Shown piece by piece: positions 24,379-37,650 of a DNA stretch of 64,000 nt. Source of the stretch: Halichoerus grypus (taxonomy: Eukaryota; Chordata; Mammalia; Carnivora; Phocidae). The position numbers and the translations under genes were made by a program. Under the pieces are notes generated by a model. That model saw only the letters and a list, made by a program, of their open reading frames with translations. It was not told the DNA's origin and searched no databases. Position 1 is the stretch's first letter, and each line of letters begins with the position of its first letter. Where the stretch lies: assembly GCF_964656455.1 (NCBI RefSeq), contig NC_135716.1, forward strand, positions 82,362,484 to 82,426,483, in the 5' to 3' direction.

Positions 24379-27300
24379 GAGTCCAGAGGTGCCTTGTGCC
24401 CGGACCTATTTCTCCCTTGGTTTCACGTATGGAACTCGTTCCCCAGGCTCTCAGCCACGGTATTCCGTGTAATGCTTCCTCCGTCTAGAGGTCGACGGTA
24501 GCTAAAGCACGGTTTCTCTACAGTGTTGTTTCTTCGAGTTAGAACACTAGGTGTTAGATTTCTATGCAAAAGTGGGGCTGCCGTGCTAGCTTGATGAAAC
24601 ACATGGGGAGTCGTGTTCTGCCTTTCGCTGGGGCCTGAGTCTCACTCGCAAAAAGCTTTGGACTCCCTTGCAGTGCTCTCACGCAGGCACACAACAAAAT
24701 GCTTCCACCCTCAGGAGCAGCTATTTTACCTGCAGCACAGGCTCTCAACCGCGTTTTTCCTTCGAGTTAGGTGGCTGTGTTTAAGCCTGCACACACACCA
24801 CAGTCAACGGAACTAGCCCCATAACCATGTAGTGCGTTGAGAGCTGCCCTCTGTACCGGCCTGTGTCTCTCCCGATATTACGATATTGAAACCGTCCCCA
24901 GGCTCTCAGCCGCAGTACACCCTAAACTGCTTCGCCCACAGAGAGGTCGACGGTAGCTAAAGCACGGTTTCTCTACTGTGTACTTTCTTCGTGTTAGAAC
25001 ACTAGCTATTAGACTTCCATGCAATTGTGGGGCTGCCGTGCTAGCTTGGTCAAACACATGGGGAGTCGTGTTCTGCCTTTCGCTGGGGCCTGAGTCTCAC
25101 TCGCAAAAAGCTTTGGACTCCCTTGCAGTGCTCTCTCGCACGCACACAACAAAATGCTGCCACCCTCAGGAGCAGCTGCTTTACCTGAAGCACAGGCTCA
25201 AAACCGAGTTTTTCCTTCGAGTTAGGTGGCTTCATTTAAGCCTGCACACACACCCTGGGCAACGGTCCTAGCCCCATAACCATGATGTGGGTTGAGAGCT
25301 GCCCTCTGTACCGGCCTGTCTCTCCCCCGATATTACGATATTGAAACCGTCCCCAGGCTCTCAGCCACAGTACACCCTAAACTGCTTCGCCCACAGAGAG
25401 GTCGACAGTAGCTAAAGCACGGTTTCTCTACAGTGTTGTTTCTTCGAGTTAGAACACTAGGTGTTAGACTTCTATGCAAAAGTGGGGCTGCCGAGCTAGC
25501 GTGATGAAACACATGGAGAGTCGTGTTCTGCCTTTCGCTGGGGCCTGAGTCTCACTCGCAAAAAGCTTTGGACTCCCTTGCAGTGCTCTCACGCAGGCAC
25601 ACAACAAAATGCTTCCACCCTCAGGAGCAGCTCTTTTACCTGCAGCACAGGCTTTCTACCGAGTTTTTCCTTCGAGTTAGGTGGCTGTGTTTAAGCCTGC
25701 ACACACACCATGGTCAACGGAACTAGCCCCATAACCATGTAGTGAGTTGAGAGCTGCCCTCTGTACCGGCCTGTCTCTCCCCAGATATTACAAAATGGAA
25801 ACCGCCCCCAGGCGCTCAGCCACAGTACACCCTAAACTGCTTCGCCCACAGAGAGGTCGACGGGAGATAAAGAACGGTTTCTCTACTGTGTAGTTTCTTC
25901 GTGTTAGAACGCTAGCTCTTAGACTTCCATGCAAAAGTGGGGCTGCCGTGCTAGCTTGGTCAAACACCTGGGGAGTCGTGTTCTGCCATTCGCAGGGGCC
26001 TGAGTCTCACTCGAAAAAGCTTTGGACTCCCTTGCAGTGCTCTCACGCACGCACACAACAAAATGCTGCCACCCTCAGGAGCAGCTGTTTTACCTGCAGC
26101 ACAGGCTCTCAACCGAGTTTCTCCTTCGAGGTAGGTGGCTGTGTTTAAGCTGCCACACACACCCTGGGCAACGGTCCTAGCCCCATAACCATGATGTGAG
26201 TTGAGAGCTGCCTTCTGTACCGGCCTGTGTCTCTCCCCCGATATTACGATATTGAAACCGTCCCCAGGCTCTCAGCCACAGTACACCCTAAACTGCTTCG
26301 CCCACAGAGAGGTCGACGGTAGCTAAAGCACGGTTTCTCTACTGTGTAGTTTCTTCGTGTTAGAACGCTAGCTATTAGACTTCCATGCAAATGTGGGGCT
26401 GCCGTGCTAGCTTGGTCAAACACATGGGGAGTCGTGTTCTGCCTTTCGCTGGGGCCTGAGTCTCACTCGCAAAAAGCTTTGGACTCCCTTGCAGTGCTCT
26501 CACGCACGCCCACAACAAAATGCTGCCACCCTCAGGAGCAGCTGCTTTACCTGAAGCACAGGCTCTCAACCGAGTTTTTCCTTCGAGTTAGGTGGCTTCA
26601 TTTAAGCCTGCACACACACCCTGGGCAACGGTCCTAGCCCCATAACCATGATGTGGGTTGAGAGCTGCCCTCTGTACCGGCCTGTCTCTCCCCCGATATT
26701 ACGATATTGAAACCGTCCCCAGGCTCTCAGCCACAGTACACCCTAAACTGCTTCGCCCACAGAGAGGTCGACAGTAGCTAAAGCACGGTTTCTCTACAGT
26801 GTTGTTTCTTCCAGTTAGAAAGCTAGCTATGAGACTTCCATTCAAAAGTGTGGCTGTAGTAATACTTTCATGGAACATGTGGGGAGTGATGTTCTGGCTT
26901 CTTTCAGGGCCTGGGTCTCACAAGGAAAATGGTTTTGGACTCACTTGCTGTGCACTCACGCATGCACACCACACAATGCGTCCACCCTGAGGCCTGGCTA
27001 TTTTAGCATAACCAGGAATTCCCTACAGAGTTGTTCCTTTGACTTAGGTGGTTGGCTTATGGCCTGCAGGCACACCCGGGGCAGCGGTACTAGCCTCATA
27101 AACAGGAGGTGAGTTGAGAGCTGCCTTCCGCACCGGCCTGTTTCTCACTCCATTTCACGTATGGGACCCTTTCCCCGGTCTCTCCTACACGAGCACTATA
27201 CAACTCCTGCGGCTTCAGGAATGGCAATGCTGGCTAAAGCGCAGTAACACTACAGCATTGATTCTTGGTGTTAGTAGCCTGGTAGGCGAATGAGCTGCAG

Positions 27301-27400
27301 CTGGGATTCTTTATAGGCTTGTTTCTTCCCAGTCAGTGTCGAGCACATAGCATTCCAAGCACACATGGAGCAGTAGTGTTAGCTTCAGGTAGCAAGAGCT
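24379..27400. repeat. HOR block, 7 monomers: E-B-(C/E)-(A/B/A)-B-C-D
   Basis: A 3,022 bp block that looks like two HORs joined after loss of a C-D interior. The third monomer starts as C, with GTCGACAGTAGC near 25400, and becomes E at AACACTAGGTGTTAG near 25453. The fourth is an A/B/A mosaic (GACGGGAGATAAAGAACGG). The last C is C1. Confidence 0.88.
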
Positions 27401-29962
27401 GAGTCCAGAGGTGCCTTGTGCCCGGACCTATTTCTCCCTTGGTTTCACGTATGGAACCCGTTCCCCAGGCTCTCAGCCACGGTTCTCCGTGTAATGCTTC
27501 CTCCATCTAGAGGTCGACGGTAGCTAAAGTACGGTTTCTCTACAGTGTTGTTTCTTCGAGTTAGAACACTAGCTGTTAGACTTCTATGCAAAAGTGGGGC
27601 TGCCGTGCTAGCGTGATGAAACACATGGGGAGTCGTGTTCTGCCTTTCGCTGGGGCCTGAGTCTCACTCGCAAAAAGCTTTGGACTCCCTTGCAGTGCTC
27701 TCACGCAGGCACACAACAAAATGCTTCCACCCTCAGGAGCAGCTCTTTTACCTGCAGCACAGGCTTTCTACCGAGTTTTTCCTTCGAGTTAGGTGGCTGT
27801 GTTTAAGCCTGCACACACACCATGGTCAACGGAACTAGCCCCATAACCATGTAGTGAGTTGAGAGCTGCCCTCTGTACCTGCCTGTCTCTCCCCAGATAT
27901 TACAAAATGGAAACCGCCCCCAGGCGCTCAGCCACAGTACACCCTAAACTGCTTCGCCCACACAGAGGTCGACGGGAGCTAAAGAACGGTTTCTCTACTG
28001 TGTAGTTTCTTCGTGTTAGAACGCTAGCTATTAGACTTCCATGCAAATGTGGGGCTGCCGTGCTAGCTTGGTCAAACACCTGGGGAGTCGTGTTCTGCCT
28101 TTCGCTGGGGCCTGAGTCTCACTCGCAAAAAGCTTTGGACTCCCTTGCAGTGCTCTCACGCTCGCACACAACAAAATGCTGCCACCCTCAGGAGCAGCTG
28201 TTTTACCTGCAGCACAGGCTCTCAACCGAGTTTCTCCTTCGAGGTAGGTGGCTGTGTTTAAGCTGCCACACACACCCTGGGCAACGGTCCTAGCCCCATA
28301 ACCATGATGTGAGTTGAGAGCTGCCTTCTGTTCCGGCCTGTCTCACCCCCGATATTACGATATGGAAACCGTCCCCAGGCTCTCAGCCACAGTACACCCT
28401 AAACTGCTTCGCCCACAGAGAGGTCGACGGTAGCTAAAGAACGGTTTCTTTACTGTGTAGTTTCTTCGTGTTAGAACGCTAGCTCTTAGACTTCCATGCA
28501 AAAGTGGGGCTGCCGTGCTAGCTTGGTCAAACACCTGGGGAGTCGTGTTCTGCCATTCGCAGGGGCCTGAGTCTCACTCGCAAAAAGCTTTGGACTCCCT
28601 TGCAGTGCTCTCACGCACGCACACAACAAAATGCTGCCACCCTCAGGAGCAGCTGTTTTACCTGCATCACAGGCTCTCAACCGAGTTTCTCCTTCGAGGT
28701 AGGTGGCTGTGTTTAAGCTGCCACACACACCCTGGGTATCGGTCCTAGCCCCATAACCATGATGTGAGTTGAGAGTTGTCTTCTGTACCGGCCTGTCTCT
28801 CCCCCGAAATTACGATATTGAAACCGCCCCAGGCTCTCAGCCACAGTACACCCTAAACTGCTTCGCCCACAGAGAGGTCGACTGTAGCTAAAGCACGGTT
28901 TCTCTACAGTGTTGTTTCTTCGAGTTAGAACGCTAGCTATTAGACTTCCATGCAAATGTGGGGCTGCCGTGCTAGCTTGGTCAAACACATGGGGAGTCGT
29001 GTTCTGCCTTTCGCTGGGGCCTGAGTCTCACTCGCAAAAAGCTTTGGACTCCCTTGCAGTGCTCTCACGCACGCACACAACAAAATGCTGCCACCCTCAG
29101 GAGCAGGTGCTTTACCTGAAGCACAGGCTCTCAACCGAGTTTTTCCTTCGAGTTAGGTGGCTTCATTTAAGCATACACACACCCTGGGCAACGGTCCTAG
29201 CCCCATAAACATGATGTGGGTTGAGAGCTGCCCTCTGTACCGGCTTGTCTCTCCCCGATATTACGATGTTGAAACCGTCCCCAGGCTCTCAGCCACAGTA
29301 CACCCTAAACTGCTTCGCCCACAGAGAGGTCGACAGTAGCTAAAGCACGGTTTCTCTACAGTGTTGTTTCTTCCAGTTAGAAAGCTAGCTATTAGACTTC
29401 CATTCAAAAGTGTGGCTGTAGTAATACTTTCATGGAACATGTGGGGAGTGATGTTCTGGCTTCTTTCAGGGCCTGGGTCTCACAAGGAAAATGGTTTTGG
29501 ACTCACTTGCTGTGCACTCACGCATGCACACCACACAATGCGTCCACCCTGAGGCCTGGCTATTTTAGCCGAAGCAGGAATTCCCTACAGAGTTGTTCCT
29601 TTGACTTAGGTGGTTGTCTTATGGCCTGCAGGCACACCCGGGGCAGCGGTACTAGCCTCATAAACAGGAGGTGCGTTGAGAGCTGCCTTCCGCACCGGCC
29701 TGTTTCTCACTCCATTTCACGTATGGGACCCTTTCCCCGGTCTCTCATACACGAGCACTATACAACTCCTGCGGCTTCAGGAACGGCAATGCTGGCTAAA
29801 GAGCAGTAACACTACAGCATTGATTCTTGGTGTTAGTAGCCTGGTAGGCGAATGAGCTGCAGCTGGGATTCTTTACAGGCTTGTTTCTTCCCAGTCAGTG
29901 TCGAGCACATAGCATTCCAAGCACACATGGAGCAGTAGTGTTAGCTTCAGGTAGCAAGAGTT
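27401..29962. repeat. HOR block, 6 monomers: E-(A/B/A)-(B/A)-B*-C-D
   Basis: A 2,562 bp block. Monomers with anchors near 28090 and 28545 repeat those near 22505 and 22960 (shared CTCGCACACAAC, CACCTGGGG, CATTCGCAGGGG). B* has the GAAATTACG and GCCCCAGG variants, but the CTCACTCGC stretch is intact, so it is recombinant. C is C1 with the ACGATGTTG haplotype. Confidence 0.9.
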
Positions 29963-32900
29963 GAGTCCAGAGGTGCCTTGTGCCCGGACCTATTTCTCCC
30001 TTGGTTTCACGATGGAACCCGTTCCCCAGGCTCTCAGCCACGGTACTCCGTGTAATGCTTCCTCCGTCTAGAGGTCGACGGTAGCTAAAGCACGGTTTCT
30101 CTACAGTGTTGTTTCTTCGAGTTAGAACACTAGATGTTAGACTTCTATGCAAAAGTGGGGCTGCCGTGCTAGCGTGATGAAACACATGGGGATCGTGCTC
30201 TGCTTTTCGCTGGGGCCTGAGTCTCACTCGCAAAAAGCTTTGGACTCCCTTGCAGTGCTCTCACGCAGGCACACAACAAAATGCTTCCACCCTCAGGAGC
30301 AGCTCTTTTATCTGCAGCTCAGGCTTTCTACCGAGTTTTTCCTTCGAGTTAGGTGGCTGTGTTTAAGCCTGAACACACACCATGGTCAACGGAACTAGCC
30401 CCATAACCATGTAGTGAGTTGAGAGCTGCCCTGTGTACCGGCGTATCTCTCCCCTGATATTACAAAATGGAAACCGTCCCCAGGCTCTCAGCCACAGTAC
30501 ACCCTAAACTGCTTCGCCCACATAGAGGTCGACGGTAGCTGAAGCACGGTTTCTCGACAGTGTTGTTTCTTCGAGTTAGAATGCTAGCTATTAGACTTCC
30601 ATGCAAAAGTGGGGCTGCCGTGCTAGCCTGATGAAACACATGGGGAGTCGTGTTCTGCCTTTCGCTGGGGCCTGAGTCTCACTCGCAAAAAGCTTTGGAC
30701 TCCCTTGCAGTGCTCTCACGCAGGCACACAACAAAATGCTTCCACCCTCAGGTGCAGCTCTTTTACCTGCAGCACAGGCTTTCTACCGAGTTTTTCCTTC
30801 GAGTTAGGTGGCTGTGTTTAAGCCTGCACACACACCATGGTCAACGGAACTAGCCCCATAACCATGTAGTGAGTTGAGAGCTGCCCTCTGTACCGGCCTG
30901 TCTCTCCCCAGATATTACAAAATGGAAACCGTCCCCAGGCGCTCAGCCACAGTACACCCTAAACTGCTTCGCCCACAGAGAGGTCGACGGTAGCTAAAGC
31001 ACGGTTTCTCGACAGTGTTGTTTCTTCGAGTTATAACGCTAGCTATTAGACTTCCATGCAAAAGTGGTGCTGCCGTGCTACCTTGATGAAACACATGGGG
31101 AGTCATGTTCTGCCTTTCGCTGGGGCCTGAGTCTCACTCGCAAAAAGCTTTGGACTCGCTTGCAGTGCTCTCACGCACGCACAGAACAAAATGCTGCCAC
31201 CCTCAGGAGCAGCTGTTTTACCTGCAGCAGAGGCTCTCAACTGAGTTTCTCCTTCGAGGTAGGTGGCTGTGTTTAAGCTGCCACACACACCCTGGGCAAC
31301 GGTCCTAGCCCCATAACCATGATGTGAGTTGAGAGCTGCCTTCTGTACCGGCTTGTCTCTCCCCCGATATTACGATAGTGAAACCGTCCCCAGGCTCTCA
31401 GCCACAGTACACCCTAAACTGCTTCGCCCACAGAGAGGTCGACGGTAGCTAAAGCACGGTTTCTCTACTGTGTAGTTTCTTCGTGTTAGAACGCTAGCTA
31501 TTAGACTTCCATGCAAATGTGGGGCTGCCGTGCTAGCTTGGTCAAACACATGGGGAGTCGTGTTCTGCCTTTCGCTGGGGCCTGAGTCTCACTCGCAAAA
31601 AGCTTTGGACTCCCTTGCAGTGCTCTCACGCAGGCACACAACAAAATGCTTCCACCCTCAGGAGCAGCTCTTTTACCTGCAGCACAGGCTTTCTACCGAG
31701 TTTTTCCTTCGAGTTAGGTGGCTGTGTTTAAGCCTGCACACACACCATGGTCAACGGAACTAGCCCCATAACCATGTAGTGAGTTGAGAGCTGCCCTCTG
31801 TACCGGCCTGTCTCTCCCCAGATATTACAAAATGGAAACCGTCCCCAGGCGCTCAGCCACAGTACACCCTAAACTGCTTCGCCCACAGAGAGGTCGACGG
31901 TAGCTAAAGCACGTTTTCTCGACAGTGTTGTTTCTTCGAGTTAGAACGCTAGCTATTAGACTTCCATGCAAAAGTGGGGCTGCCGTGCTACCTTGATGAA
32001 ACACATGGGGAGTCATGTTCTGCCTTTCACTGGGGCCTGAGTCTCACTCGCAAAAGCTTTGGACTCGCTTGCAGTGCTCTCACGCACGCACACAACAAAA
32101 CGCTGCCACCCTCAGGAGCAGCTGTTTTACCTGCAGCACAGGCTCTCAACCGAGTTTCTCCTTCGAGGTAGGTGGCTGTGTTTAAGCTGCCACACACACC
32201 CTGGGCAACGGTCCTAGCCCCATAACCATGATGTGAGTTGAGAGCTGCCTTCTGTACCGGCCTGTCTCTCCCCCGATATTACGATAGTGAAACCGTCCCC
32301 AGGCTCTCAGCCACAGTACACCCTAAACTGCTTCGCCAACAGAGAGGTCGACAGTAGCTAAAGCACGGTTTCTCTACAGTGTTGTTTCTTCCAGTTAGAA
32401 AGCTAGCTATTAGACTTCCATTCAAAAGTGTGGCCGTAGTTCTAGTTTCATGGAGCAAGTGGGCAGTCGTGTTCTGGCTTCTTTCAGGGCCTGGGTCTCA
32501 CAAGGAAAATGGTTTTGGACTCACTTGCTGTGCACTCACGCATGCACACCACACAATGCGTCCACCCTGAGTCATGGCTATTTTAGGCGAAGCAGGAGTT
32601 CCCTACAGAGTTGTTCCTTTGACTTAGGTGGTTGGCTTATGGCCTGCAGGCACACCCGGGGCAGCGGTACTAGCCTCATAAACAAGAGGTGAGTTGAGAG
32701 CTGCCTTCCGCACCGGCCTGTTTCTCACTCCATTTCACGTATGGGACCCTTTCCCCGGTCTCTCCTACAAGAGCACTATACAACTCCTGCGGCTTCAGGA
32801 ACGGTAATGCTGGCTAAAGCGCAATAACACTACAGCATTGATTCTTGGTGTTAGTAGCCTGGTAGGCGAATGAGCTGCAGCTGGGATTCTTTACAGGCTT

Positions 32901-33051
32901 GTTTATTCCCAGTGTCGAGCACAGAGCATTCCAAGCACACATGGAGCAGTAGTGTTAGCTTCAGGTAGCAAGAGCTGAGTCCAGAGGTGCCTTCTGCCCG
33001 GACCTATTTCTCCCTTGGTTTCACGTATGGAACCCGTTCCCCAGGCTCTCA
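29791..33051. repeat. Segmental duplication of ~3.26 kb, copy 2
   Basis: The counterpart of 12300-15560. Differences include GTGCTCTGC near 30196, CACATAGAGG near 30521, CACAGAACAAAATG near 31182 and GGTAATGC near 32804. Outside the matched interval the flanking HOR blocks differ. Confidence 0.88.
29963..32976. repeat. HOR block, 7 monomers: E-(A/E)-A-(B/E)-A-(B/C)-D
   Basis: A 3,014 bp near-copy of the block at 12472-15485, offset 17,491 bp, with the same monomer order and shared private variants (E start CACGATGG, GGCGTATCTCTCCCC, AAAACGCTGCC). Confidence 0.92.
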
Positions 33052-35542
33052 GCCACGGTACTCCGTGTAATGCTTCCTCCGTCTAGAGGTCGACCGTAGC
33101 TAAAGCACGGTTTCTCTACAGTGTTGTTTCCTCGAGTTAGAACACTAGCTGTTAGACTTCTATGCAAAAGTGGGGCTGCCGTGCTAGCGTGATGAAACAC
33201 ATGGGGAGTCGTGTTCTGCCTTTCGCTGGGGCCTGAGTCTCACTCGCAAAAAGCTTTGGACTCCCTTGCAGTGCTCTCACGCAGGCACACAACAAAATGC
33301 TTCCACCCTCAGGAGCAGCTCTTTTACCTGCAGCACAGGCTTTCTACCGAGTTTTTCCTTCGAGTTAGGTGGCTGTGTTTAAGCCTGCACACACACCATG
33401 GTCAACGGAACTAGCCCCATAACCATGTAGTGAGTTGAGAGCTGCCCTCTGTACCGGCCTGTCTCTCCCCAGATATAACAAAATGGAAACCGTCCCCAGG
33501 CTCTCAGCCACAGTACACCCTAAACTGCTTCGCCCACAGAGAGGTCGACGGTAGCTAAAGCACGGTTTCTCTACAGTGTTTTTTCTTCGAATTAGAACGC
33601 TAGCTATGAGACTTCCATGCAAAAGTGGGGCTGCCGAGCTAGCTTGATGAAACACATGGGGAGTCATGTTCTGCCTTTCACTGGGGACTGAGTCTCACTC
33701 GCAAAAAGCTTTGGACTCGCTTGCAGTGCTCTCACGCACGCACACAACAAAATGCTGCCACCCTCAGGAGCAGCTGTTTTACCTGCAGCACAGGCTCTCA
33801 ACCGAGTTTCTCCTTCGAGGTAGGTGGCTGTGTTTAAGCTGCCACACACACCCTGGGCAACGGTCCTAGCCCCATAACCATGATGTGAGTTGAGAGCTGC
33901 CTTCTGTACCGGCCTGTCTCTCCCCCGATATTACGATATTGAAACCGTCCCCAGGCTCTCAGCCACAGTACACCCTAAACTGCTTCGCCCACAGAGAGGT
34001 CGACGGTAGCTAAAGCACGGTTTCTCTACTGTGTAGTTTCTTCGTGTTAGAACGCTAGCTATTAGACTTCCATGCAAATGTGGGGCTGCCGTGCTAGCTT
34101 GGTGAAACACATGGGGAGTCGTGTTCTGCCTTTCGCTGGGGCCTGAGTCTCACTCGCAAAAAGCTTTGGACTCCCTTGCAGTGCTCTCACGCAGGCACAC
34201 AACAAAATGCTTCCACCCTCAGGAGCAGCTATTTTACCTGCAGCACAGGCTTTCTACCGAGTTTTTCCTTCGAGTTAGGTGGCTGTGTTTAAGCCTGAAC
34301 ACACACCATGGTCAACGGAACTAGCCCCATAACCATGTAGTGAGTTGAGAGCTGCCCTCTGTACCGGCCTGTCTATCCCCCGATATTACAAAATGGAAAC
34401 CGTCCCCAGGCTCTCAGCCACAGTACACCCTAAACTGCTTTGCCCACAGAGAGGTCGACGGTAGCTAAAGCACGGTTTCTCTACTGTGTAGTTTCTTCGT
34501 GTTAGAACGCTAGCTATTAGACTTCCATGCAAATGTGGGGCTGCCGTGCTAGCTTGGTCAAACACATGGGGAGTCGTGTTCTGCCTTTCGCTGGGGCCTG
34601 AGTCTCACTCGCAAAAAGCTTTGGACTCCCTTGCAGTGCTCTCACGCACGCACACAACAAAATGCTGCCACCCTCAGGAGCAGCTGCTTTACCTGAAGCA
34701 CAGGCTCTCAACCGAGTTTTTCCTTCGAGTTAGGTGGCTTCATTTAAGCCTGCACACACACCCTGGGCAACGGTCCTAGCCCCATAACCATGATGTGGGT
34801 TGAGAGCTGCCCTCTGTACCGGCCTGTCTCTCCCCCGATATTACAATATTGAAACCGTCCCCAGGCTCTCAGCCACAGTACACCCTAAACTGCTTCGCCC
34901 ACAGAGAGGTCGACAGTAGCTAAAGCACGGTTTCTCTACAGTGTTGTTTCTTCCAGTTAGAAAGCTAGCTATTAGACTTCCATTCAAAAGTGTGGCTGTA
35001 GTAATACTTTCATGGAACATGTGGGGAGTGATGTTCTGGCTTCTTTCAGGGCCTGGGTCTCACAAGGAAAATGGTTTTGGACTCACTTGCTGTGCACACA
35101 CGCATGCACACCACACAATGCGTCCACCCTGAGGCCTGGCTATTTTAGCCTAACCAGGAATTCCCTACAGAGTTGTTCCTTTGACTTATGTGGTTGGCTT
35201 ATGGCCTGCAGGCACACCCGGGGCAGCGGTACTAGCCTCATAAACAGGAGGTGAGTTGAGAGCTGCCTTCCGCACCGGCCTGTTTCTCACTCCATTTCAC
35301 GTATGGGACCCTTTCCCCGGTCTCTCCTACACGAGCACTATACAACTCCTGCGGCTTCAGGAACGGCAATGCTGGCTAAAGCGCAGTAACACTACAGCAT
35401 GGATTCTTGGTGTTAGTAGCCTGGTAGGCGAATGAGCTGCAGCTGGGATTCTTTACAGGCTTGTTTCTTCCCAGTCAGTGTCGAGCACATAGCATTCCAA
35501 GCACACATGGAGCAGTAGTGTTAGCTTCAGGTAGCAAGAGCT
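32977..35542. repeat. HOR block, 6 monomers: E-A-(B/E)-B-C-D
   Basis: A 2,566 bp block. The third monomer starts as B and ends as E (CACGCAGGCACAC, CACCATGG). The following B starts with the A-type TTACAAAATGG and then becomes B. C is C1 with a CTTATGTGG substitution. Confidence 0.9.
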
Positions 35543-37650
35543 GAGTCCAGAGGTGCCTTGTGCCCGGACCTATTTCTCCCTTGGTTTCACGTATGGAACC
35601 CGTTCCCCAGGCTCTCAGCCACGGTACTCCGTGTAATGCTTCCTCCGTCTAGAGGTCGACGGTAGCTAAAGCACGGTTTCTCTACAGTGTTGTTTCTTCG
35701 AGTTAGAACACTAGGTGTTAGACTTCTATGCAAAAGTGGGGCTGCCGTGCTAGCGTGATGAAACACATGGGGAGTCGTGTTCTGCCTTTCGCTGGGGCCT
35801 GAGTCTCACTCGCAAAAAGCTTTGGACTCCCTTGCAGTGCTCTCACGCAGGCACACAACAAAATGCTTCCACCCTCAGGAGCAGCTCTTTTACCTGCAGC
35901 ACAGGCTTTCTACCGAGTTTTTCCTTCGAGTTAGGTGGCTGTGTTTAAGCCTGCACACACACCATGGTCAACGGAACTAGCCCCATAACCATGTAGTGAG
36001 TTGAGAGCTGCCCTCTGTACCGGCCTGTCTCTCCCCAGATATCACAAAATGGAAACCGCCCCCAGGGGCTCAGCCACAGTACACCCTAAACTGCTTCGCC
36101 CACAGAGAGGTCGACGGTAGCTAAAGCACGGTTTCTCTACAGTGTTTTTTCTTTGAGTTAGAACGCTAGCTTTTAGACTTCCATGCAAAAGTGGGGCTGC
36201 CGTGCTAGCTTGATGAAACACATGGGGAGTCATGTTCTGCCTTTCGCTGGGGCCTGAGTCTCACTCGCAAAAAGCTTTGGACTCGCTTGCAGTGCTCTCA
36301 CGCAAGCACACAACAAAATGCTGCCACCCTCAGGAGCAGCTGTTTTACCTGCAGCACAGGCTCTCAACCGAGTTTCTCCTTCGAGGTAGGCGGCTGTGTT
36401 TAAGCTGCCACACACACCCTGGGCAACGGTCCTAGCCCCATAATCATGATGTGAGTTGAGAGCTGCCTTCTGTACCGGCCTGTCTCTCCCCCGATATTAC
36501 GATAGTGAAACCGTCCCCAGGCTCTCAGCCACAGTACACCCTAAACTGCTTCGCCCACAGAGAGGTCGACGGTAGCTAAAGCACGGTTTCTCTACTGTGT
36601 AGTTTCTTCGTGTTAGAACGCTAGCTATTAGACTTCCATGCAAATGTGGGGCTGCCGTGCTAGCTTGGTCAAACACATGGGGAGTCGTGTTCTGCCTTTC
36701 GCTGGGGCCTGAGTCTCACTCGCAAAAAGCTTTGGACTCGCTTGCAGTGCTCTCACGCACGCACACAACAAAATGCTGCCACCCTCAGGAGCAGCTGCTT
36801 TACCTGAAGCACAGGCTCTCAACCGAGTTTTTCCTTCGAGTTAGGTGGCTTCATTTAAGCCTACACACACCCTGGGCAACGGTCCTAGCCCCATAAATAT
36901 GATGTGGGTTGAGAGCTGCCCTCTGTACCGGCTTGTCTCTCCCCGATATTACGATGTTGAAACCGTCCCCAGGCTCTCAGCCACAGTACACCCTAAACTG
37001 CTTCGCCCACAGAGAGGTCGACAGTAGCTAAAGCACGGTTTCTCTACAGTGTTGTTTCTTCCAGTTAGAAAGCTAGCTATTAGACTTCCATTCAAAAGTG
37101 TGGCTGTAGTAATACTTTCATGGAACATGTGGGGAGTGATGTTCTGGCTTCTTTCAGGGCCTGGGTCTCACAAGGAAAATGGTTTTGGACTCACTTGCTG
37201 TGCACTCACGCATGCACACCACACAATGCGTCCACCCTGAGGTCTGGCTATTTTAGCCGAAGCAGGAATTCCCTACAGAGTTGTTCCTTTGACTTAGGTG
37301 GTTGGCTTATGGCCTGCAGGCACACCCGGGGCAGCGGTACTAGCCTCATAAACAGGAGGTGCGTTGAGAGCTGCCTTCCGCACCGGCCTGTTTCTCACTC
37401 CATTTCACGTATGGGACCCTTTCCCCGGTCTCTCATACACGAGCACTATACAACTCCTGCGGCTTCAGGAACGGCAATGCTGGCTAAAGCGCAGTAACAC
37501 TACAGCATTGATTCTTGGTGTTAGTAGCCTGGTAGGCGAATGAGCTGCAGCTGGGATTCTTTACAGGCTTGTTTCTTCCCAGTCAGTGTCGAGCACATAG
37601 CATTCCAAGCACACATGGAGCAGTAGTGTTAGCTTCAGGTAGCAAGAGCT
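35543..37650. repeat. Canonical HOR block: E-A-B-C-D
   Basis: A 2,108 bp unit. A has several private changes (ATATCACAAAATGG, GTGTTTTTTCTTTGAG, GTAGGCGG). The B-to-C part shares the AAGCCTACACACACC / ATAAATATGATG haplotype with 10.48-10.57 kb. Confidence 0.93.
36379..36395 (+). other. CENP-B-box-like motif (second 8-of-9 copy)
   Basis: The same 17-mer as at 11652-11668, in the A monomer of the block at 35543. The two copies probably share ancestry by HOR exchange. Confidence 0.35.
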
